A stretch of DNA of 64,000 nt, from contig OX940864.1 in NCBI GenBank assembly GCA_954871525.1, positions 4,520,001 through 4,584,000 on the forward strand. The letters are read 5' to 3'. Under the pieces are notes generated by a model, which ran no database searches, was not told the origin of the DNA, and saw only the letters and a list, made by a program, of their open reading frames with translations. Shown here piece after piece: positions 57,441 through 64,000 of this stretch; positions within the stretch are counted from its first letter, which is position 1, and each line of letters starts with the position of its first letter. The translations under genes were made by a program, and so were the position numbers. The DNA comes from Parietaria judaica. Taxonomy: Eukaryota; Streptophyta; Magnoliopsida; Rosales; Urticaceae.

Positions 57441-59865
57441 TAAAGAATATGCTTAACGTCTTGGTAAAATATGATACACGTCAAATCATTTCTTTCTTGC
57501 ATTCATCAATATCAAATTATGAGTAAACAGAGCAATGTAATGATTTTAGAAGTATGAACGTTACATTACAAAAGGCTATACAAAGAAATAAAAAATGAAA
57601 TAAAATGAAAATAAAAATAAAATAGTTTAAACTATCTCTTATAATAGATTCTTTCCAACAACAACGACGCGATATCTTCAATATTACCTCATTTTCGTTT
57701 GAGGTAAGCGCCATATTATTTTTTGTTAAGCAATTAAAAATGGACTCTGGAAGCCAAATTTTTATTTTTCATTCACAAACTATATTCAATTTAAAAAACA
57801 TAACAACTTTTTTAAACAAATTATTCTATATTTTTAAGCTATACAAAACAAAACTAAATCATACAATTGAGAATTGACCATATTTTTAGGTACCAAAGAT
57901 ACCAATATAAAATTATTTTAGATGTACCCTATCAATTATCAAATCCTATTCAATATATGTTGAAAATGTTTAACTTTACTTTGAAGAGAAAATAACATTT
58001 AAAGTGACTGTAATTATGTCACAATAAAGACAGTTAAGTCAATATAATGTTATATTATCACCAAGACACTTAGGTCAATATAGTTTTGGTTTTTATATAT
58101 AATGTTATATAAATGCGTTGAATTGAAAATTTAGATTAATTAATAAAGTACTTATATTATTTAATGCACTTTCAGACATGCGTAACATGTATATCACCAA
58201 TTGCTTGATTTTATTTTTATTTGCTAACTTTCAAAATGACCGTTAACAAAAAATAACTACGTACCCTTTACATCACATTATATGTTAAAATTGATTGTGT
58301 CTGATATTTGTAATCAATTATGCTTCTTTATATATTAAATGATAAAGATAACAACAAAGAGAACAATAAACTTTAGCACAAAGAAGGTTGTATAACACGA
58401 TAAACGCACACTTCGCCGAATTATCCCATAAATATGTAAAAGCTGATATTTCATTTAATCTGTAGTCTGTACACAAAAATAACCAAGCTAAAGTGCCTCT
58501 TGCTAGTACTCCAGGTCATGGAGTTCTTGTAAAGAACCGCGTCAAGAATTGGGTATTCTGGACCATAACCAAACAGGGCATGGGAGTTCTTGGAGTGAAC
58601 AAACCACATTCTTAAAAAAAACGACAAAAAATAATAAAGCTTTAGCGTCCCTATTCGTTTGACAGACTTGCAGAAGAAAAAAAGATGTTGCTGAAAACAC
58701 TCACAAAGAAATAAAATCGACTAAAAGGCAGAGAGATTAAAGGGCTGACTTTAATTGCTATGTTACTGAGGAAAACGTATATTACTGAGGAAAACATTCA
58801 CCGAGAGGCCATCTGAAGAGCGAGCTTTGGTTTCGATTCTTTCTAACCTTGCATTAATTTCTTCTTCCTGTAAGTTGACATTGCAATTTTCTTAGTACAT
58901 ACCATTGTTGAGGGAAGATGATGCCTAAGAAGTTCATCAGGGAATTGAGTTTGAACCTGAATGCAACGATAAATAAACTATATATATGAGCGGACACAAT
59001 GATTAATTGTTTAAATCTAACAAAGTATCACTCAAAACACAAAATTAAATTAACAACATATACTAAAAATCCATGATAGATATACGATCATAAGACTGGA
59101 ATATACGATCACAAGGTTTCAATGCAACCTTGAAACCGAGCATCGTTTTCTGTAAAGTCAGAGGATTCGAGGTTCAGAGGAAGATGGAGATGAAGAGAAC
59201 CAAAAACAGAAATTATTAAGAGATAAAAAATGTGAACCGAAAAGAAAGAAAAGCGAAATACATGATTCCATAGCTAATAAGAAAAACAAAAGACATGATC
59301 TCAAACCAACCTCTTGACTGTAAAAGTCGATGCACCGGCGAGAGGCGAATTAGTGTGGACGATCCTTGCCCGAGGGTGAAGGGATGCTTGAAACGAACGA
59401 TAGCCGATTCAATCCTTAAAAAGAGTGAGGAAAACAAAAAGAAGGAAAGAAACTGCATACCTTCGAAGAAGATGGCGGTCACCGGTGGACATGGACTACG
59501 GTTGGCCGGTTGTTCGGAAAAAGGAAAGAGACCCGAATGGTTAGGTGAAGAGGATGCAATGAGGATTTGGATGACTAATGGTAGAAAAGAATGATTAAGA
59601 AACTTTTTGTCTTCTCAACATAAAACTATGCAACTTACATGCATTAATGTAAAATTAATGAGCATGAATTAAAACAATTTAAGGGGCCATCAATATAATA
59701 CGTGATTCAGCCTAAAAATATTAGAAATTCTACAAAAATTCAAAACACACATTGCTTGATTTTGGTTGTGCCATGTCATCTTGGTGATATCTTCCTTATA
59801 TATATATATATAGATTTCCTTAGATCTATTTTTTTTTTTTTGGTATATATACATACATACATAAT
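57441..59865. other. Intergenic DNA, possible captured exon fragments
   Basis: No confident gene. On the minus strand, two short stretches look exon-like: near 58960-58908 (QVQTQFPDELLRHHLPSTM, followed by GGTATG) and near 58866-58800 (EEEINARLERIETKARSSDG). I do not recognise the source protein, and no continuous gene model could be built. If the Helitron ending at 57406 spans this region, they could be captured gene pieces. The rest is AT-rich. Confidence 0.35.
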
Positions 59866-61020
59866 CAGGGACGGAACCAGGAATTAGACTAGGGGGTAAC
59901 GGGAAAAAAAAAGACATAAAATACTATAATTAATACTTAATAATATCTCAAAGCATACGATTAATCAAAATAGACAACGCTTTGATTTCATAGCACGAAA
60001 ATCATCAATGATCGAGTCAATGCTAAACATTTCAACAACCTCTCTCTCAATATTCACGAGTAAATAATCCAACAAATATGCATCTTCAATCTTGTTACGA
60101 AGTGGGCTCTTGACTATACTAATATGACAAATGCTCATCTTCCATCCTTTATCTACCGGATACTTCCAAATTTGTGGTCGTAAACCCGGGCCGCGCTATA
60201 CTTTGTCGATATCAAAATCAACATCAACTTCAACTCTTCGTAACTTTTGACGCACGATAGTCTTCAATTGTCGGCACTTGTAGCGTATCAACATTTTTTC
60301 TTTTGAAAAACAAATCAATAGTCTGTGTTTTCGTCACCAATAATAAAAAAAATCAACCCAACTTATTTTACATCTTAAATTAATCCATCTTATCTGATAT
60401 GAAAATGTAAATATGAAACGCTAAATCAAAATATGAAAATCTGACTAAAATCTATTATTCATATCTGACGAAAACCCTAATTCAAAATCTATGCAAATCT
60501 GGAAATAAAACCCTAAATCAATTTCTAAATCAAACCAATCAAAATTATTTTCTAATAAAGTAATGTAAAGGTACTGCAATGCTGGTTTACCTGGATAACG
60601 AGAAGATAACGCTTTGGAGCTTGGAGGCGACAACAATGGCGGAACGAGGAAGAATCGGTCCGCTGCCCTAGACGGAGAGAAGAAGGCCACCTCGTGGGAC
60701 TTCGCTACCTTGAATCGATTCACCGAGTGGAGGAGATTGAACAGAAACAAGGGGAAGAATATAAGCAGAGCGATGATCATCGTGAGTGTGACTTGTGAGA
60801 AGCAGCAAGCAGGGGTTCACAAACAGCTAAAAGGAAAAAGAAGAACTAGAAGGCAGCAAGCAAGCAGGGGTTCACGACTCACGAGAGAAAAAAAGAAGAA
60901 AGAGACTATTTCTTTTATAATTTATAATTTAAACACTATTAAATATATAGATAAAAAATTATTTTTTCAAAGGTTGGGGGTGACAATTGTCACCCCCATT
61001 ATATAGTGGTTCCGTCCCTG
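59866..61020. mobile_element. hAT non-autonomous element, 1155 bp
   Basis: CAGGGACGGAACCA at the left is mirrored by TGGTTCCGTCCCTG at the right. TACATAAT flanks both sides (59858-59865 and 61021-61028), a perfect 8-bp duplication. The right subterminal region has a short palindrome GGGGGTGACAATTGTCACCC. No transposase domain. The frames around 60445-61006 have no recognisable domain. Its right 120 bp or so were amplified in the tandem array that follows. Confidence 0.93.
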
Positions 61021-61356
61021 TACATAATAATAGAGTATGAATAAGCTTTTGAAGTGCCAATACGAACTACAACGAACAAATTATGGGGAGAAAGATAAAA
61101 ACTACAAGCAAATTAAATTTATGAGAAAGAGACTATTTCTTTTATAATTTTTAATTTAAACACTATTAAATATATAGATAAAAAATTGTTTTTTCAAAGG
61201 TTGGGGGTAGAGCTGCACAGCGATGGTCGCCACTGGCGACTCGACGAGTCGCGACGGCTTCCGGCGAGTCGCGACGGCGTCGCGATGGTGGGCTGAAAAT
61301 CGCGAACGGTCGCGAACGGGGATGAAAGTCGCGACTCCACCCTCTGCAGCCCTCTC

Positions 61357-61394
<38 letters not shown>

Positions 61395-61895
61395 GGCCTG
61401 CCATCGCGACGAAGCCACGACCGGTCGCGATTCCGGCAGCCACGACGCGTCGCGACTCCATCTTTCACTATTTTTCAGGATTTTTTCGCGATCGATCGCG
61501 ATCTATGGGTGTGCAGCTCTAGTTGGGGGTGACAATTGTCACCCCCATTATATAGTGGTTCCGTCCCTGTACATAATAATAGAGTATGAATAAGCTTTTG
61601 AAGTGCCAATACGAACTACAACGAACAAATTATGGGGAGAAAGATAAAAACTACAAGCAAATTAAATTTATGAGAAAGAGACTATTTCTTTTATAATTTT
61701 TAATTTAAACACTATTAAATATATAGATAAAAAATTGTTTTTTCAAAGGTTGGGGGTAGAGCTGCACAGCGATGGTCGCCACTGGCGACTCGACGAGTCG
61801 CGACGGCTTCCGGCGAGTCGCGACGGCGTCGCGATGGTGGGCTGAAAATCGCGAACGGGGATGAAAGTCGCGACTCCACCCTCTGCAGCCCTCTC

Positions 61896-61926
<31 letters not shown>

Positions 61927-62967
61927 CGGCCTGCCATCGCGACGAAGCCACGACCGGTCGCGATTTCGGCAGCCACGACGCGTCGCGACTCCATCTTTCA
62001 CGATTTTTCACGATTTTTTCGCGATCGATCGCGATCTATGGGTGTGCAGCTCTAGTTGGGGGTGACAATTGTCACCCCCATTATATAGTGGTTCCGTCCC
62101 TGTACATAATAATAGAGTATGAATAAGCTTTTGAAGTGCCAATACGAACTACAACGAACAAATTATGGGGAGAAAGATAAAAACTACAAGCAAATTAAAT
62201 TTATGAGAAAGAGACTATTTCTTTTATAATTTTTAATTTAAACACTATTAAATATATAGATAAAAAATTGTTTTTTCAAAGGTTGGGGGTAGAGCTGCAC
62301 AGCGATGGTCGCCACTGGCGACTCGACGAGTCGCGACGGCTTCCGGCGAGTCGCGACGGCGTCGCGATGGTAGGCTGAAAATCGCGAACGGTCGCGAACG
62401 GGGATGAAAGTCGCGACTCCACCCTCTGCAGCCCTCTCTCTCTCTCTCCCTCTCTCTCTCTCTCTCGGCCTGCCATCGCGACGAAGCCACGACCGGTCGC
62501 GATTCCGGCAGCCACGACGCATCGCGACTCCATCTTTCACGATTTTTCACGATTTTTTCGCGATCGATCGCGATCTATGGGTGTGCAGCTCTAGTTGGGG
62601 GTGACAATTGTCACCCCCATTATATAGTGGTTCCGTCCCTGTACATAATAATAGAGTATGAATAAGCTTTTGAAGTGCCAATACGAACTACAACGAACAA
62701 ATTATGGGGAGAAAGATAAAAACTACAAGCAAATTAAATTTATGAGAAAGAGACTATTTCTTTTATAATTTTTAATTTAAACACTATTAAATATATAGAT
62801 AAAAAATTGTTTTTTCAAAGGTTGGGGGTAGAGCTGCACAGCGATGGTCGCCACTTGCGACTCGACGAGTCGCGACGGCTTCCGGCGAGTCGCGACGGCG
62901 TCGCGATGGTGGGCTGAAAATCGCGAACGGGGATGAAAGTCGCGACTCCACCCTCTGCAGCCCTCTC

Positions 62968-63005
<38 letters not shown>

Positions 63006-63506
63006 GGCCTGCCATCGCGACGAAGCCACGACCGGTCGCGATTCCGGCAGCCACGACGCGTCGCGACTCCATCTTTCACGATTTTTCACGATTTTTTCGC
63101 GATCGATCGCGATCTATGGGTGTGCAGCTCTAGTTGGGGGTGACAATTGTCACCCCCATTATATAGTGGTTCCGTCCCTGTACATAATAATAGAGTATGA
63201 ATAAGCTTTTGAAGTGCCAATACGAACTACAACGAACAAATTATGGGGAGAAAGATAAAAACTACAAGCAAATTAAATTTATGAGAAAGAGACTATTTCT
63301 TTTATAATTTTTAATTTAAACACTATTAAATATATAGATAAAAAATTGTTTTTTCAAAGGTTGGGGGTAGAGCTGCACAGCGATGGTCGCCACTGGCGAC
63401 TCGACGAGTCGCGACGGCTTCCGGCGAGTCGCGACGGCGTCGCGATGGTGGGCTGAAAATCGCGAACGGGGATGAAAGTCGCGACTCCACCCTCTGCAGC
63501 CCTCTC

Positions 63507-63544
<38 letters not shown>

Positions 63545-64000
63545 GGCCTGCCATCGCGACGAAGCCACGACCGGTCGCGATTCCGGCAGCCACGACGCGT
63601 CGCGACTCCATCTTTCACTATTTTTCAGGATTTTTTCGCGATCGATCGCGATCTATGGGTGTGCAGCTCTAGTTGGGGGTGACAATTGTCACCCCCATTA
63701 TATAGTGGTTCCGTCCCTGTACATAATAATAGAGTATGAATAAGCTTTTGAAGTGCCAATACGAACTACAACGAACAAATTATGGGGAGAAAGATAAAAA
63801 CTACAAGCAAATTAAATTTATGAGAAAGAGACTATTTCTTTTATAATTTTTAATTTAAACACTATTAAATATATAGATAAAAAATTGTTTTTTCAAAGGT
63901 TGGGGGTAGAGCTGCACAGCGATGGTCGCCACTGGCGACTCGACGAGTCGCGACGGCTTCCGGCGAGTCGCGACGGCGTCGCGATGGTGGGCTGAAAATC
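61021..64000 (+). repeat. Transposon-derived tandem array (533-549-bp units), runs off the window
   Basis: TACATAATAATAGAGTATGA begins units at 61021, 61570, 62103, 62642, 63181 and 63720, giving periods of 549, 533, 539, 539 and 539. Each unit consists of about 103 bp of the DNA that flanks the hAT element on the right, then about 120 bp identical in layout to the hAT right end, interrupted by a 300-bp MITE. Length differences come from the internal CT run and from a 10-bp GGTCGCGAAC unit present in units 1 and 3. The many short frames with Arg-Glu repeats are products of this array and not genes. Confidence 0.96.
61208..61521. mobile_element. MITE nested in each array unit (first copy)
   Basis: TAGAGCTGCACA at the left is mirrored by TGTGCAGCTCTA at the right, flanked by GTTGGGGG on both sides (61200-61207 and 61522-61529). 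This 8-bp duplication indicates a hAT-type MITE. The uninterrupted target is visible in the hAT element itself at about 60973-60981. Further copies lie at 61757-62054, 62290-62593, 62829-63132, 63368-63671 and from 63907 to the window end. The interior is rich in GTCGCGAC words and a CT microsatellite. Confidence 0.93.

Noticed and set aside
59295..59594. Plus-strand open frame of 99 codons
   Set aside because: No recognisable domain, and no promoter or splice context. The opposite strand is equally open.
60445..60780. Minus-strand open frame of 111 codons in the hAT element
   Set aside because: No transposase motif. The element has clean ends and is non-autonomous. It could contain captured sequence, but none was recognised.
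61156..63672. Many overlapping Arg-Glu and Ser-Leu repeat open frames
   Set aside because: Repeated once per array unit and caused by the CT microsatellite and GTCGCGAC words of the nested MITE.
61021..64000. CRISPR-like regular repeat array
   Set aside because: Units of over 500 bp with no unique spacers, in a plant genome. It is a tandem satellite, not CRISPR.

Overview
The window is nuclear DNA of a flowering plant, most likely a eudicot. The evidence is spliced genes with GT-AG introns, plant-only gene families (a plant-type cyclic nucleotide-gated channel, eight-cysteine lipid transfer proteins, the plant-specific PF09713 family), AT-rich intergenic DNA, and dense hAT, Mutator-like, Helitron, SINE and Ty3/Gypsy elements. 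I saw no bacterial operon, CRISPR array, rRNA gene or intact tRNA gene.

Layout. 1-3.2 kb: AT-rich DNA with two Helitron 3' ends and tandem repeats. 3.2-26.7 kb: a small cluster of type 1 non-specific lipid transfer protein (nsLTP) genes with four recognisable members. These are a split pseudogene (3.2-5.4 kb), an apparently intact gene with a His/Pro-rich linker (6.5-7.6 kb), a second apparently intact gene (23.9-24.9 kb) and a truncated pseudogene (26.5 kb). The cluster is interrupted by a nested insertion: a hAT transposon (8794-20185, 8-bp target duplication) that received an 8.1-kb chromovirus-like Gypsy element (11948-20048, 5-bp target duplication). A short fragment of the channel gene's last exon lies at 20.25 kb, suggesting older duplication across the cluster/channel boundary. 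20.5-22.1 kb is a GC-richer, LTR-like repeat block.

27.0-30.9 kb, minus strand: a complete seven-coding-exon cyclic nucleotide-gated ion channel gene, modelled as 724 residues. 31-39.5 kb: transposon-rich DNA, including Mutator-like foldback elements, a hAT MITE with perfect TSD and a long imperfect hairpin.

39.7-43.2 kb and 48.2-51.1 kb, minus strand: two tandem paralogues of a plant-specific protein of unknown function (PF09713/TIGR01589 domain). Each has eight coding exons (365 and 367 residues), within a roughly 9-kb tandem segmental duplication spanning about 38.4-57.3 kb. The copies have diverged in splice sites (a GC donor in one, a shifted acceptor between them), 5' UTR microsatellite length and transposon content.

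57.4-61.0 kb: a Helitron end and a 1155-bp hAT element with a perfect 8-bp duplication. 61.0-64.0 kb: five full tandem units and part of a sixth, of about 533-549 bp. Each unit contains the hAT element's right end, its flank and a nested MITE, so this looks like a satellite forming from transposon sequence. It continues past the window edge.

The functional genes are not an operon or pathway. The nsLTPs are probably secreted lipid carriers, the channel is probably a plasma-membrane cation channel, and the PF09713 pair has no known role. The strongest leads are the transposon-derived tandem array, the near-perfect 1.3-kb palindrome at 43976-45320, and the paralogue-specific splice changes. No clearly new biochemical system was found.
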